From assembly GCA_036583965.1 (NCBI GenBank), contig JAZBQD010000014.1:69735835-69799834 (forward strand): DNA of 64,000 nucleotides. The letters are read 5' to 3'. This stretch comes from Prunella strophiata. Lineage: Eukaryota; Chordata; Aves; Passeriformes; Prunellidae. A program made the position numbers and the translations under genes. The notes under the pieces are model-generated. The model saw nothing but the letters and a program-made list of their open reading frames with translations. It did no database searches and was not told the origin of the DNA. Below are positions 46,657 to 60,227 of this stretch, piece by piece. The first letter of the stretch is position 1. Each line of letters begins with the position of its first letter.

Positions 46657-49600
46657 CTACAAGCAGAGAAAAAAGAAAACAAAAGTACATTACTATGGAG
46701 TATTCCTTCCTCCTCCCTCCTTCACAACCATGCCATCATCAGAGCGTATTTAATTGCTAATCCTCCCTTTCTCCACTCTGAGCTCTCTACTTAAAACCAG
46801 CACAAAGGGAGCCCTCCTGACAGAAAAGATGCTGGGAGAAAAAGCAGAAATCACACAGCAGAGTAATAAATCAGCACCCTTTCCCTCTCCATTACACACC
46901 CACATGCCCCACGGTGCAGCATAAATATTGACTGCAAGTGCAGAAGGGTAATGGTAAAAACATCACCCAGCACTGCTGTTTGCACTGCCAGCACCAGCCC
47001 AGCTGTGGATTTGCTATCTGAGACTCCAGAACTGGAGAAGGATTATTATCCTGCTCCTCTGGACGAGGCACTGAAGCCTAGAGAAGGTCAGGGATCTGCC
47101 TACAGGGATGGGGCCAGATGGATGCTGAGCTCTCCCACAGTCCTTGAAGTTTGCCAGGAAGGAGCCAGCTCTGGTGTGACATTAGCATCGTTTCAGGGAG
47201 ATCTCAGTCCAGAATGTGCTCAGTTTGAGCAGGAGCTCTGTGGCTTCCAGATCAAAGCTGCCTCACGCCAGCCCAGTGAGTACAGACCCAGGGGTTGTGG
47301 TGTGCCAGCTGTCACTGCCACATCTGCAAAGGGCTGGGAGCAAACAGGGCACAGGGTGTCCTCCCTCCCCTGGGCTCTCACCACAGACCACTCTCCACCC
47401 ACTTCACACTCTCCACCCACTTCACAGCCAAGGGAACATCATCTGAAAGGGATCTCAGCTGACTGAGGAGAAAGGGGTTGCTTATCTACCAGCAGAGATA
47501 AAGCCTAAAGCACCGTGAAGTAGGAAAACCAATGACCCAAGGACCAGCCTGGTACCTTTCCAAAGAGAGGAAAGAGGCTTTCCTTGCACCACTCAGTCCC
47601 TTAAAATCTGCCAGATTTTGACCATGGTGATGGGAGCAGTGTGGGGTTCAGACATTTGGTGAGCACATCACCAAGCCCTCATGGAAACACCTCTTCCTAC
47701 TCAGCACATCCATCTGCTCCCTTTTCCTTCACTTTTTTGGTTGCTTCTGTACTAAGAACAGCTTTACCCCTTCATGGCCCCACAGAGCCTGTGGGACATG
47801 GAGTTCTACCAGCTCAGGCCTCACAAGCCAAGCTCCTCCTTGAGTGCTGACCACACAAACCTAGTGGCCAGGCCCTTCATCCCTCTGTCATCCACATCAG
47901 AACTTCACAAAGCTGCTGTTGATTTTAAAAAGGACACAAGCCAAACACAGCTCCACTCCTGCAGTGTCCCAACCCCTCTGTCACAGAGTGACTTTGCTGA
48001 AATCAGGGGTGTAATCAGTGATGACAGCCAGGCTCGCACAAGTAGGAGGCAAGGAAAAAAATCCCTGTTTGCAGATCCCAGCAGGGAGGAAGATGTGACA
48101 GTGACACAGGTCTGGATGTGCAGCTTTTTTCAGATCTCTGCAGCTCTGCTAACGCTGGTGGAACTGAAAAATTTACTTCAAAAAATAATAGGGAGAATAA
48201 ATCCCACATTCTTTTGACCCATAGGCTGATTGGATCTGATAGTGGAAAGGGTAAATCTGGGCTTGTAGAGCAGCCACCACTTTTATGCCACCCCAAATAT
48301 TTCAAAACTCTGGCAGAGCAGCCAGAATTCCCAAGCTGTTGTAGGATCACCTTCACCTCCTGCTGCCCTCCCTGCTGCAGCAGCCGCAGGCGTTGGATGG
48401 ATGATGGACAAAGGTCAGCCCACATTTGCTTTAGTCATGTTTACCCTGCTCTGCTTTGCCTCTCTGGTCAAGCAAATATTTAATAAAACCAAGCTTATAG
48501 TGCAGAGTTGGCAGGACTGTCTGGCGAGCTCTGCAGGGATAGGCAGGCTGGTCACGTAGGCTGTTAATAACCTTTATTATGATGGATAGAGCAGTGATGG
48601 GATGAGCTCTCCCCACACAACCATTCCTCTTTCAAAAGGGCCCATCCTCGAGAGAGCAGCAGAAGAGGGAAGCTGTCCCTGTTTGAGCCCTGTGTTCAGA
48701 AGCATCACGTGGCGACCCTGAACACCGGCTCCCGTCACTGATGAGTTATGATCCACATTTCTAACAGGCACTGGTTTGATCAGGAACTAGGCAGATCTAG
48801 GGAGAAATTATTCTTTTCAAGTACTAAAAAGGTATCTGCTTTACCCCTCTATTTTACTGTGTTTTGCTCTGCAGAGTCAGCAGAGCTGCAGGGCAGGGAA
48901 ATGGGAACTGCTGCAATCCCAGAACTGATCTTGAGATATTTTGCTCTGTCCAAAATTCATCACAGCACCTGCAAAAATGGGATAAAATCTGCCCATTAAA
49001 ACAAACAGCCAACACAAAATGAGAAGAGACAGGCTCCAGACATAAATTCTTCGAGGCCCATGCAGGTGAGAATTGATTTGAGGTCAGACTATCACTTGTA
49101 GAGGAAGGGAATGGAGAGGAGAACCTTGCTAGATCCCTTCCAACCCAAACCATCCTGTGATCCCTCCAGGAAAAGACAGCAAATTTCATCTGGAAACCAG
49201 AGAGACTCCGGTGAGAAACTCCAGGAAGGCTTTACAGCAGGCAAGGGTGCTTTCCATAACACTGAACCTCACTGGGGAGGGAGTTCACCTGCAGAGGAAA
49301 GAGCATCAGCAGACTGGGAGCACCAGGAATGCACAGGAGCATGCTTTTTGGGACAAAGCAGGGAGAGCCTGGGGCTATTTTGCTATTTTCCAGCAGCCAT
49401 CTGAGTGACCCTGGGAGCAGGATTTTCTCTGTGCTTGCTGCTGGCACTCCCTCCTCTCCCATCTGCTCAGTGCTGTACCCTCTGTCCTGGAGCCCCAATC
49501 AGTCCTGGAGCCTCTGAGGGCTATAATTTATAATTTGGCTTAATTAATAAATAACAGCAGAGGTCAGGGGCAAGGAGGCCTGGATGTTTAGCCTGCAGAA

Positions 49601-52600
49601 TAGAGCAGGGTTTGTACAAGCCCTTAGAGGATGCACCAAGGAGAAGGGGGTTGTGGATGGGTTTTTTTCCCCCCTGTGTCTGGATGGCAGGAATCACAGC
49701 AGCTGGGAAGGCAATAAATACAGTGCCATGGACATGCAGAGTCTGCAAGAGGGTAATTATATTCTAAAAACAAAGCAAATAAACAGAAGGCCACAGCCAG
49801 CAAGGGCTGGACTTGGGCTCTGAGCTGGCTGTTTCCAAAAATAAACCCAAAGTGCCTTTTCCACTGGGGATGTGGGCAGCAGGGATGCCATGAGCCACCA
49901 CACAGGGCTCCTGTGTGAGGCCAGATCACCCCTCAACGTGGCTCCTGCCACAGCAGCCTCTCCATCAGCACACCCAAGGTCCCTGGGAAGGTCACAGAGC
50001 AAATCCAGCTGTTTCAGGCAGCTGTTGCAGAGGTTTCACACCACTCTCTTGCCCGTGGAAAAACGACTTTATGGCTTGCAAATAACACATTCCCCAAAAG
50101 CTGCCTTGAACTCCCAGAGTTTGGTTTAAATGCTGTTTTCCTCCTGGAGAACAGCAAGTTATGGTGCTACCCCACAGTCTGGTTACTTTTTTTGCTGTTA
50201 TGAAGCATTTCCAGTAAAGGTTTGAGACCACTGAGTTAAAGGTTGCAGTTTAGTTCTGCTCAGGGACCTCCAGGACACAATCCCAAGACTCCAGAACATG
50301 AAACTCTGTGGTAAATACACAGGATTCTGGGCAAGAACAGCTTGGGTGTGAAAGAGTCTCAGAGGAAGAAACATCCAAATGTCTTTTAACTCTGATTATT
50401 AGATGGGAAATTTAGGGAATGATGAATACATCCTCAAAATGCATCAGCGTGCAAGGGGACAGAGTCAAGGATGAGTTATGCCTGAGGAAGTAGGAATAAA
50501 TCAGGAATAAAGAGGACACAAAGGACTGATCTGTCAACTGAGAGAGAGGGGAAGGACTCAGGAGGAAGTGCACAGGGAGAGGGGAAAGAGAGAGCTGGGT
50601 TTTGATTGACAATCTCACAAAATCCATGGTCATGTCCCTATCCTGGAGTCTGGGACAAATCCACCCCACTCCAATGACAGCTCCTGAAAGGAACACATCA
50701 CTGGGTGAGCATGAGACAACAACATTTCCCTCACACACACACACAGAGCCCTCCTGCCATCAAAGGTGTTAGACAGAGCCACATCACCAGGTCCCCTGCC
50801 ACGGCCACGTGTGGCAGCAGGGACAGCACAAAGTCAGCAGGAAGAGCCTGCATACAGAAAGCCATAGAAGCAATCCCACTCTGGGTCCAGCTCAGAGCAA
50901 AAATACATGTTAAAGCCTTGAACACAACCAAAATGAGCAGAAAAACAGCTCTGGGAGGGAGGGAAAACTCAACACATCCTCGTGGACAGCAGGCCTGGCA
51001 GCACCCCAGAGTCCTGGCGGGTGGCACAGTGAGTTCCCCACCTGGCTGGGAGGAAGGCAGGAGCACCCAGGGCTCCTGGGCAGTGCCAGGGTGGTTAATG
51101 AGGCCCAGCTAATCAGGCAGCACAGTCCTGTGTTTGCTTTCCCTGCACTCAGGCTGCTCATGCCTGGGATGCAGGAGATGCTGACGAGGCAGACGCCCAG
51201 CACGGAGCAATTCAGCACCAAGTGCAGCCACACAATCCCTTTAATCTCATCTGAAGGCTTTTTTTCTTCATGGTTTCCTTTAATAAACCCTGATTACCAT
51301 GGATAGAAGCTTTTCTTTGGGAGCCAACATGGCAAGAAAACCCACATAGGGACATTGTCAGCAGCTTCCCCAACAAGGACTGGATTCTAACTTTGGCTAA
51401 ATCCTTTCTCCCTGAACTTACAACCTGCCCAAGCTGAAGGCAAGTCTCACTTTGGGGACACCCCACACCACAGCAGCTTTACTTTGGAGCTCACCAAAAA
51501 GAACAGATCCCTGCACAGAGCTGCAGCTTGTCCCAAATACAGAGATTAATTTCAGGAGTGGTTTGTTTGCAAGGGAATTAAAATATAGAGGGACAACACA
51601 GCCTTCCCTCATCACACAGATTATTTTTCTCAGGCACTCAGATGCTGGCCATCACCTTGTTACCTGTGCCAGAAGAGTATTAAATGATGGGATTAACACA
51701 TGCCACGAGTGGGACTTTCTTCCCTTTTTTTCCCAGCTCTTCCCATGTGATAAAACTGCATGTGGATGTTGTTTCTGCCTGCATTTCAAATTTGGTTTTC
51801 TACCAGCAAAAGCAGGTCAGAGCTGTGCTCCTCTGTGCTTGGGAGGGAGAGCAGAGAGGTTTGTAATGATTTCTCAGCTCCTCCAGGAATTTGCTGCAGA
51901 GACTCGAATGAAAGAACACAAATATTCAGCGTCACAGAAACAAGAATGGAGTTTTGAGGTCATGAAAATAACCTACAAATCCAAAGACCCGAGTTAAACT
52001 CTGTTTTCTGGAGCAGACAGGGACGTGAGTCCCAAGGCTGTCATGGAACATCCAGAACTGGAAGGGACCCAACCTTCCAATGACATGACACAGGTATTTC
52101 CCAGCCTCCTGAAAGTGTCCTGAGGACAAATCTATGAAAATTACTCCTTATCACAGTAACTGGGGAAATGTAAACCCTCCCAACAAACAAACTGTTGGAG
52201 CAAGAGCACCCAAGGTCACTGATTTCAAGCAAACCATGTCACAGCAGTGCCTAGCTTGGCTGATCCCACCTTGTGGGTGTGAGATCATAGAGGCACTGAG
52301 AAAAGGGAAATATTGCCAAAAGCCAGAGTGTCAGGTTGACTTCTGTCTCATTCCTGTCCCCAGCAAAGCCATCACACAGTGCTGGCACTCTGCCCTCCCC
52401 AGCACTAAGAGTTTCTCTGCTGTATTTCACTGAGGTGCAGCTCTCACGGGGTTGGCAGCACCAGGTTGGCCAAAAAAATTAAAATTTTATGGAATATTCC
52501 TAATATTCAGGGTCAGCTGTGTGCTTTCCCAATTCCTCATGCACCTCCAGCATTCTCCCTGTCAGGCCATGGGAAGCTGAAAAGTCTTGGAGTTCATTTA

Positions 52601-53740
52601 AACCCTATTTATCAGCAACTAAAACCATCAGTGTTATCACCACAATTCTCATACCAAACCCAAAACACACCATCCCAGGAAGAAAATTAACTTTATTCCA
52701 GCAGAAACCAGGACAGCAATTCACTGGGAAGGAGACCCTGATGAGCTCTAGACACAAAGAGGAATAAACACAGCCTCTGCCCCTAAAGGAGTGATGAATA
52801 TTGAAAAGAAAATGAACTGGGTTTCATCCCAGCAGGTCTCCCCAGCTCGTGTATCCATTCCAGCATTTAGGACAGCCTTGAGAAAAATGGCATTTCCTTC
52901 CTCAGGAGCTCAGCTTATGCTCACACATTCCCTTCGAGGCTTTGGGGGCTCTGAAAAAGCCCAAAAGAAATCAAAATTTGCTGGGTTTGGTTCAGGTGGG
53001 AGCCCTAACACAGCAAGGAAGGGTCTGTGACCTGGCTTTGCCCACAGGTTGCCAGGCAGCTGTTTTGTTTCCTTGCTGGCTGAAGCTGTTTTCAGCAGAG
53101 TTTGTGCTGCTCTGGATGCCAGTGGGTGGATGTTTCCCCCTGCCTGGCAGTTTTGGGAAGATCTGTGAGACACAAGTCCTCTGTCTCAGGCTGAAGCTTT
53201 GCAATTAGCACTGTGTGTACCCAGCAGGAGCCAAATCTCACTGTTCTTCAGCTGCCTCCTGCAAGACTGGCAGGGAGAAACACTCTGCATTCACTTTGTG
53301 ACCACTGGCTACTTCTCTCTCCACATCTCTGTGAGATAAAACATGGGACTTCAAGGGGAAAAAACAAAACCTTGATCAGCTGCTTGTGGGAGCACTGAGA
53401 TCTAAATTTGGAACTGGGGAAAGCACTGGCAAAGAAGCCAGCAGAGAATCCCCAGCCTTCAAAGTCTGAGATTTTGCTATATATTCAAAACACAGCTGGA
53501 GCAGAGTGGTCCGAGGGAAAAAGTGAAAGCAGCAAGACTGGGAAAATCAGAGATGATACCAGGACCAGGGAATCCCAGAGTGGTTTGGTGTTGGAACCCT
53601 GATTGCTGCTGAGAATTTGGGACTTTCTGTGCTGCCAGACTCTGACCCCCAAGAGAACTCTGCACTGACCTGAGGCTGTGGAGAAGCTTCCAGAATGGAA
53701 TGATGGAACTGGGATTGTGGGTGTGGAGTTTGAAGAGAAG
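46657..53740. other. Upstream intron of PLXNA4, mostly unassigned
   Basis: Right of the first coding exon. The only repeats recognised are the CR1 scrap at 49118, a possible one at 52045-52090 (CCAGAACTGGAAGGGACCCA) and the possible ERV remnant left of 53741. A doubled 16-bp CTCCACCCACTTCACA occurs near 47394. No exon recognised. Confidence 0.55.
49118..49165 (+). mobile_element. CR1 3'-end scrap
   Basis: TAGATCCCTTCCAACCCAAA then CCATCCTGTGATCCC, the CR1 terminal motif only. Confidence 0.6.
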
Positions 53741-54111
53741 TGTGAGATACCACAGGGTGGGAAACTTAGAGTTTAAGGGTTTAGAATACAGCAATATCTA
53801 TAAAGCAAGATGGAGGTTTTGAGGCAGTGGCTGGTCCTTCTTCTTCACCTTCTTCTCCATGGGTTTGGGTGGTTTTGTGTAATTGGATAAAAAAGTCCAC
53901 ATTGCGGGGCATGGGTGGTTATTGTGTTAAACGTAAAAGTAATTCAGGTGTAATTTCTTAATTAGACAGTTTATCCTTTAAAGGCCTTGTAGAGAGAGAG
54001 ACAGGGCTCCATTTTTAGTTTGTTATTGAAGTAGAAGTCACAGTTTGTGAGACTGCAACATAGATAAGAACTAATAAACATCTGAGTCCAAACAAGAAAT
54101 ACCATCTCACA
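53741..54111 (+). mobile_element. LTR, plus orientation, with possible upstream internal remnant
   Basis: Bounded by TGTGAGAT and ATCTCACA, an 8-bp perfect terminal inverted repeat with TG...CA ends. AATAAA occurs about 40 bp from the right end (CTAATAAACATCTGAG). Immediately left is purine-rich GGAGTTTGAAGAGAAG, as a polypurine tract would be at a 3' LTR. About 53480-53740 may therefore be a remnant of internal ERV sequence, without any open gene. I see no second LTR nearby. Orientation is antisense to PLXNA4. Confidence 0.6.
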
Positions 54112-54149
54112 CATTTAATCCCAACCTTGACAGAAAAGAAGATAAAAAC

Positions 54150-54250
54150 TCGACAGATTGGGTTGGAAGGGACCTAAAAAACCATCTTGTTCCAGCCCTC
54201 TGCCATAGGCAGGGACACCTTCCATAGACCAGGTTGCTCAGTGCCTGGGT
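54150..54250 (-). mobile_element. CR1 LINE 3' fragment
   Basis: TTGGGTTGGAAGGGACCTAA, CATAGGCAGGGACACCTTCC and AGACCAGGTTGCTCAGTGCC. It lies just right of the LTR at 53741-54111. Confidence 0.75.
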
Positions 54251-56416
54251 GGGGATGGGGAATAAGGTTTGGAAATCAAGCTTCAGAGGAAATCAATCCA
54301 CAGAGCAGTGGATTTGCTGCACAGGATCAGGCACTCTGCAAACCAGGTGGGCATCAGTTAGCAGTGACCAGCACTTGCTGGCTCACAGCAAATGGGAATT
54401 TCTCCCAGATGAAGAGCTCACAAGTGGCCAGGCTGACTCTGTGATTAATGCAGGGCACAGCTGTGTGCTCCTGGAGAGCCAGGGTCCCCCAGGGAAGGAG
54501 CATCAATCCTGCAACTGCACCAAACCTTGCAGGAAATGGGCTGGACACGCAGCAGGAGTGGGAACATAAAGAAAATGCTGTTAGCAGTGCTGTATTGCTG
54601 GGAGGGAAGAGTCAGAGGTGTGATAATTTCTCTTCAGTGGTGCAGGGTTTGCAGCAGAGGCGAGAACAGAGTCTCTCTTTATGCTTTACTCAGCATAAAA
54701 TTTCCTCCTTTCATTTATGGCAGGTATCCAGCCCCTTTTGGAGCAGCAGCCACCAGCTCTGGATGGGGCCAGGGAAAAGATCTGACACAGCAAATTCTTC
54801 ATCCTCAGCTTCTTGTGTGAGTGGCTAAAGGGAGCAGATGAGAGAGCCCCATAAAACAGGGGAGGCTGGGCCATCCCAAATCCCAGCCAGATCTCCAGCC
54901 CAGCAATGCTGACTGGCATTTGCTCTCCCAGACCCAAAAAAAAGCTGCATTTCACTGCAACCATTAGCAGAATTTTGATATTGACTGGAGATTCTGAAAA
55001 AGAAATTTTCAGATACCTCCTTGTTTTATTTGCTCTACACTTTCCTAACTCTGACCAAGTTCCTAAACTCTTCTGGGTGGGTTTTTAGGCACCCTGAACC
55101 TCCTGGGCAGATATGTGCTGTTCATTTTATCACTCTGCCTTCTGCATGACAGCTCTTCCACCAACTGCTCCCTGTCTTTCAGCCCTCCAGCAGGTCAGAT
55201 GAGGTCAGGTGAATCTTTTTTCATCTTCCTGTAGCACCCAGGGCAATTAGGTCCCAATCTGGACGTTCAAAACTTGCACGTGTCAGCTGAAGTAATCTAT
55301 TCCTGCTGCCTCCAAGGGCTTGGAAAGAGCTCTTGAAGGGATGTCAGAAGGATAAAAAGTCCATACTTCTGCCCCAAAGCACACCAGTCCCAGATTCCAG
55401 GCATCTTCTGCAGATAGGAGATTGCTACAGAGCATGACTTCTTCTTTACAAATAATGCAGCACCAAATAGACATTTTTTGAACTAATACTAATCTGCATG
55501 CTTTCCTTGGCTTTCCCTTGCAAATCCCATAAAAACTGCATTACAATTGTTTATAATTTTTAACCATTCTGGCATAACAGTACTTTTTGTGGTGTTCAAA
55601 ATGAGCCAGGGCACAGCACAGCTGCTGCATCCAGAGCAAGATGCTCCCTGAGAAGAAACAACCCAAGATCAGACCAAACAAGATCTGCCCTCTTCAGACA
55701 CTTCTCCTCTGAGCATTTTGGTTAAAAAAAACTTCTGTCCCCACTTGACTTGGATGTTTTGAGCAGGCTGAAGGGCAGCTGAGCTGCTCCTGAGCCAAGA
55801 GGCAGGCACAGGGGCAGGACTGATGGAGAGCCCCACGTTTCCCAAGCAGAGACTTCCAGCTGAGACCCAATTTCCAGCCCAGCAGCAGCACTGGGGAAGG
55901 GCTCTCTGTGCTGAGAGCTGTAATGAGGCACTGTGGACACAAGCCCTGATAAGCTGCAGCTTTGGGAGCATTTCAAGGGAAAAGAAAAAAATAAAAAGCA
56001 GTCTGACATCTATCCCACCACCATCCCCTGATGTCCCAATTTACAGGTGACACAGGAAGGCCACAAAAGCAGAGAATCAGCAGCAAAACTCAATTCCCCC
56101 TTGCAGAAATAAAAACGTGGATAAAATATTATTAATTTGCTGTTAATTTTCTCTCCCAGTGACTTTGTCACCACAATCACAGCTGCTGCCAACACATCCA
56201 AAGGCCAATGGAGAGTTATTCTTAGAGCCCAGCCCGGCTGTTGCTGCAGGATAAGTAATCCCAAATCATGCCTGAGAGTCCTGAGCTGCTGCTGAGCTGG
56301 ACAGGACACCTATGGCCAGGATCAGAGGCAGGCAGGAGACAGAACAGTGCTCGTGTGGGTGAGGAAATAATCACATGCTCTGTTTGTTAACAAGCAGATT
56401 AGAAAGGAGCTGTTGT

Positions 56417-56437
56417 ACACACACACACACACACACA
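56417..56437. repeat. (AC)n microsatellite
   Basis: About ten AC units within otherwise unique sequence. Confidence 0.9.
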
Positions 56438-56777
56438 GACTGTGTTTGCAGGGAGATACACGACTCCATCCCGTACAGACACATTTATTTTTGCACCAAA
56501 ATGATGCAATTCCTGTGCAGGGCACTGTGTGCATGCATAATTCCAGTGAGCATTAGCAGCAACACCTCCAGCTCAGGTTGTCTGACATGTTCTGTGCCAA
56601 GGCTCACTTTTAAGGTCCTCATTACTTTGACAGACCTGAACCACTCAGGGGACAATTGCCTGAGCTCGGTGTCTGCCTCAGGCTACCAGCTCTCTGGAAA
56701 GTTGCATTCAGAATGACTTGGGCAATGCTGAGAACTAAATTAGGGGGAAAAGTTTTTGCAAGTTACTGATTTTAACT

Positions 56778-56803
56778 TTTTTTTTTTTTTTTTTTTTTTT
56801 TTT
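56778..56803. repeat. Poly(T) tract
   Basis: About 25 consecutive T after AACT. Confidence 0.85.
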
Positions 56804-57032
56804 CCTATATTTGACCTCGGTTAGATTCTTCCTGCTGCCTCACTGAAAGGGTGGCACCCTTTGGAGCAGGGAGCAAAAATCAGGATGCTCCTTTCCTTTT
56901 GGTTAAAAGTCTGTCTAAATTTGACCAAGTTGAGCATCTAATAGCACAAATACTGCAAGGAAAAGTTTTGCTTTTTCCATTGCTCCTAGGAGGGATCAGA
57001 CAACACTTGGGCTTATCAACAGAGGAGGAAAA

Positions 57033-57120
57033 GAGCTTGATCCACCTGGGCTAGTGGAAAATGACCCTGCCCAAAATTATTTAAGTTCCCTTCAACTGAA
57101 ACCAGTCTGTGATTCTATGA
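57033..57120 (+). mobile_element. CR1 3'-end scrap
   Basis: CACCTGGGCTAGTGGAAAAT, TGACCCTGCCC, GTTCCCTTCAACTGAAACCA and CTGTGATTCTATGAC at the terminal repeat. Confidence 0.65.
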
Positions 57121-59204
57121 CTTGCCCAAGGTCACAGGGAGTCAGCAAAGCAGAGACAAATCTTCAACCCACATGTTGAATTCCCAGCTCAGTGCCACAG
57201 CAACAACTTTTATTTTGCAGAGCCACTGCGTGCAGCACCAGGGGAACCTCCTTCACCTCTGATTTTCTCTATTCTTATCTCCTTTGCTGCACATTTGAGG
57301 GACACACACCCAAAAGTGATAAATTCCCCTCAGTGCTAAACCCATGCCCTGCTCCAGCACTTTGCCAGCATCAGCAGAATTTGCATTACACACCCGAGTG
57401 TCAGCACTGGAGCAACTTTAAATAGTTCAGTGGTCACCCTGCTCAGCTGTGGGATGCAGGGATGCATCCAGCATGTCCTGAAATGATACAGCAGAGTCCT
57501 GCTGCTGGCACACAGCCTGGCAGGCCAGGGGGAGGAAGGGAGGAGGTGTCTGCTCCTGCTACTCTGCTGCCAAAGCTTTCTGCAGTTCATCCCTGTGCTC
57601 CCCCACACTGACCAGCAATGAGAGGAGACACAGCCAGCATGTTCTGCTCCGTGTGGGCAGCTTGCTGGTGCTGCAAAACACACCTGAAAAAGGCAAAATC
57701 TCCACTTTTCCTCCCATAAATATCTCCCCTGGTCCACTCAGACACAGATGGAAGCTGCAGGTGCCCTGAACTTCACGGACCTGACCCTTCATCTGCAGGG
57801 ATTGTGCTTAGTGCTATCAGCAGCTCCACAAATCACCCCCAGCAGCCACAGGGAGGTGATGCAATTGTTTTAGCTGTTTGCACAGCCTCATAATTGCAGA
57901 TCCATCATCACAAAGCATTAGCTGTGTTAGGACAGGTGTTACACAGAAACCCAGCAGCAGAGAGGGGCACGTGAGCTGCAAAGGACACTTCAGTTTGCAG
58001 TAAAAGGTCTGAGATCTGGGTTGTGCTACCCAGAAGAAAGTTATTTGTTTGCTAAGCCAGCTGCAAGCAGAAGTCTAATTTAATCCAGATCCAAACACCA
58101 TCTGCTTTGTTCATCTCTGCTCACACAGGATAAAGGCACCTGTGGCTGAGACAAGAGGTGTTTTTAATGTGGGGGGCGTGCAAAGGTCACCTCTGTTCAT
58201 AAAATCCTGCTCAGAGGAAATGGAGGCCTTGATAACACAGGTTTTAAGAGCTGATGAAACACTATTAAGCAGATACCCAGGTGCTAAAACAGTGAAACCC
58301 ACAAGTACTGTACCAATGGGCACTCCAGCCCCTAAGCCCCATCTCTCCACAGCAGGACCTGCTGCTCTCTTCCCTCTCCTCACAGGACCCCAGAGCTGCA
58401 CTTGGAATGCCACACCAGCCTCAAATGCTGTGAAAAGCTGTAAACCTGTTCCCCATGCACCTTTACCCTTGGGGATGCAGCCACAGCTGTTGGGACATGA
58501 GGCAGGAGCATCCTCCCTGCTCCTGGAGAGCATCACCTGAGCTCCACCTCCCTGGGGCTCAGGAACAGGGCTGGAGGTCACAGGGCCCTCTCCTGGCTCC
58601 TGTGTGGCTGGGACATGTCTGGGGACTGGCTGCAGGTGGATTTTAGTGACATGAGGCATCACTCAGGCAGGAGGCTGGGCTGAATTTTGCCCTTGACTCA
58701 AGAGTTAGAGGCTGTAATGTTTTAGTTAGGATTAGAGGAAAAAGGACAGAGGGAAAGAGGGATGGAAATGAAGTGTTAGTGCTGTCATTAAGCTGAAAAC
58801 AGCAGCGTTTTGTGCTGGGTGATGTTGTGCTTTTTATCTTATTGGTAAACCCTTAAGATACAGAATTTGGCCCCATACTACTGTAACTCCACAAATTAAA
58901 CATAAAAAATATACAGATCCTAAACATTCCAGTCAAACGTGAGCTATAGCAGAGCATCTCTTTGTGACCAAGAAAAAAAAATCCTATAAAAATACAATCC
59001 TATAAAATCTTCCAAAATTACTTGTTTTTTTCTAAAATTAAATATAGAAGACTAACACACTAATGTTAGAGCTGGGGAGTGCATCCAGGGGTCACTTCTG
59101 GGCTTATTTATATTTTTACCTTAGTAAAGCAAAAAATATAGTAATAAATAGAAGAAAAAAAAAAAAAAGAGGGGATTTTTGGGGAAAAAAAAGAGACAGG
59201 ACGA
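57121..59204. other. Upstream intron, unassigned
   Basis: No repeat family or exon recognised. 57850-57930 and 58790-58960 are AT-rich unique blocks. The 183-codon reverse frame (58111-58662) has no domain signature. Confidence 0.5.
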
Positions 59205-59450
59205 GGTGGAATAGCTTTAAATTGAAAGAGGGCAGGTTTCGATTGAATATTGGGAAGAAATTCTTCCCTGTGAGAGTGGTGAGGACCTGGCAAGAAGAGA
59301 AGTTGTGGCTGCCCCATCCCTGGGAGTGTCCAAGGCCAGGCTGGATGGAGCATGGAGCACCCTGGGCTAGTAGAAGGCACCCCTGAGGGCAGCTGGAAGT
59401 GGAATTTTAAGATCCCTTCCCACCCAAACCACTCAGTGATGCTCTGAAGA
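59205..59450 (+). mobile_element. CR1 LINE 3' fragment
   Basis: TTGAATATTGGGAAGAAATT, TGTGAGAGTGGTGAGGACCT, GGAGTGTCCAAGGCCAGGCT, GGAGCACCCTGGGCTAGTAG and tail GATCCCTTCCCACCCAAACC. Confidence 0.85.
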
Positions 59451-60181
59451 AGCAGCAGCGCACGCAGCAGCTCTTGAGCCAGAATGACCCTTGCCAGGTC
59501 AGAGTCAGCAAACCCCTGCAGCGAATCCATGGTCAGGGCTCAACAGCCCAAATCCTGCCCTGTCCTGTGTCTCTGCAGAAATGGGGAAGCCCCAAAGGAG
59601 CTGCCTGAGCAGGGAGCCCCCAGCTCCCAGCTGTGCTCCTGCCGCGATCAAACCCGCGGCGGCGTACGCAGGTGGAAAATTGCTACCACAACTCCGTGGG
59701 TTATTAATAACAAGATATTTCTCCTCTGGGGCCATCTGCATCCCACACACCCCCACAAATCCGGCACTTTCCTCTCCCAGTTACAACACTCAGGGCAGAT
59801 AATTCCCTTTTTTCCTCTGCCTTCCAGCCATGCACGAAGGCAGAGCGCAACAGGCAGTTTCCTGCTCCAGACAAACATTGTGCCAAGCCCCACGAACTCA
59901 GAACTGGGGTTTTCTTTCTATCAAGGTGCCAGAAATAATACAAATAAACTCTTCTTCTTTCCCTGGCTTTATATCTACAGCTCCCACACATCACTACCAG
60001 CAGGGCTTTAAAACTAAAACAGACTGGGCCTACGTGGCTTGAATTTATTCTGGAAATTTATCTCTTCTTGCTGAAAGCTCTGTGTTTGCTTGATCTTCTT
60101 GCCTTCCAAGCCCTACAAGTGCCACATGTTGCACAGCTGGATTCCTGACAGAGAAAGAAAACAGGAGGGAAGAGAGAACAG

Positions 60182-60227
<46 letters not shown>

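Larger units (their letters stand above)
54251..57032. other. Upstream intron, mostly unassigned
   Basis: Apart from the (AC)n and poly(T) tracts, nothing recognised. 56340-56560 (AATAATCACATGCTC, ATGATGCAATTCC, GCATGCATAATTCC) has the look of a regulatory block but is unsupported beyond motif content. Confidence 0.5.

Noticed and set aside
58111..58662. 183-codon reverse frame as a gene
   Set aside because: No recognisable domain, no bounding splice sites of quality, GC-richer local sequence makes chance frames longer.
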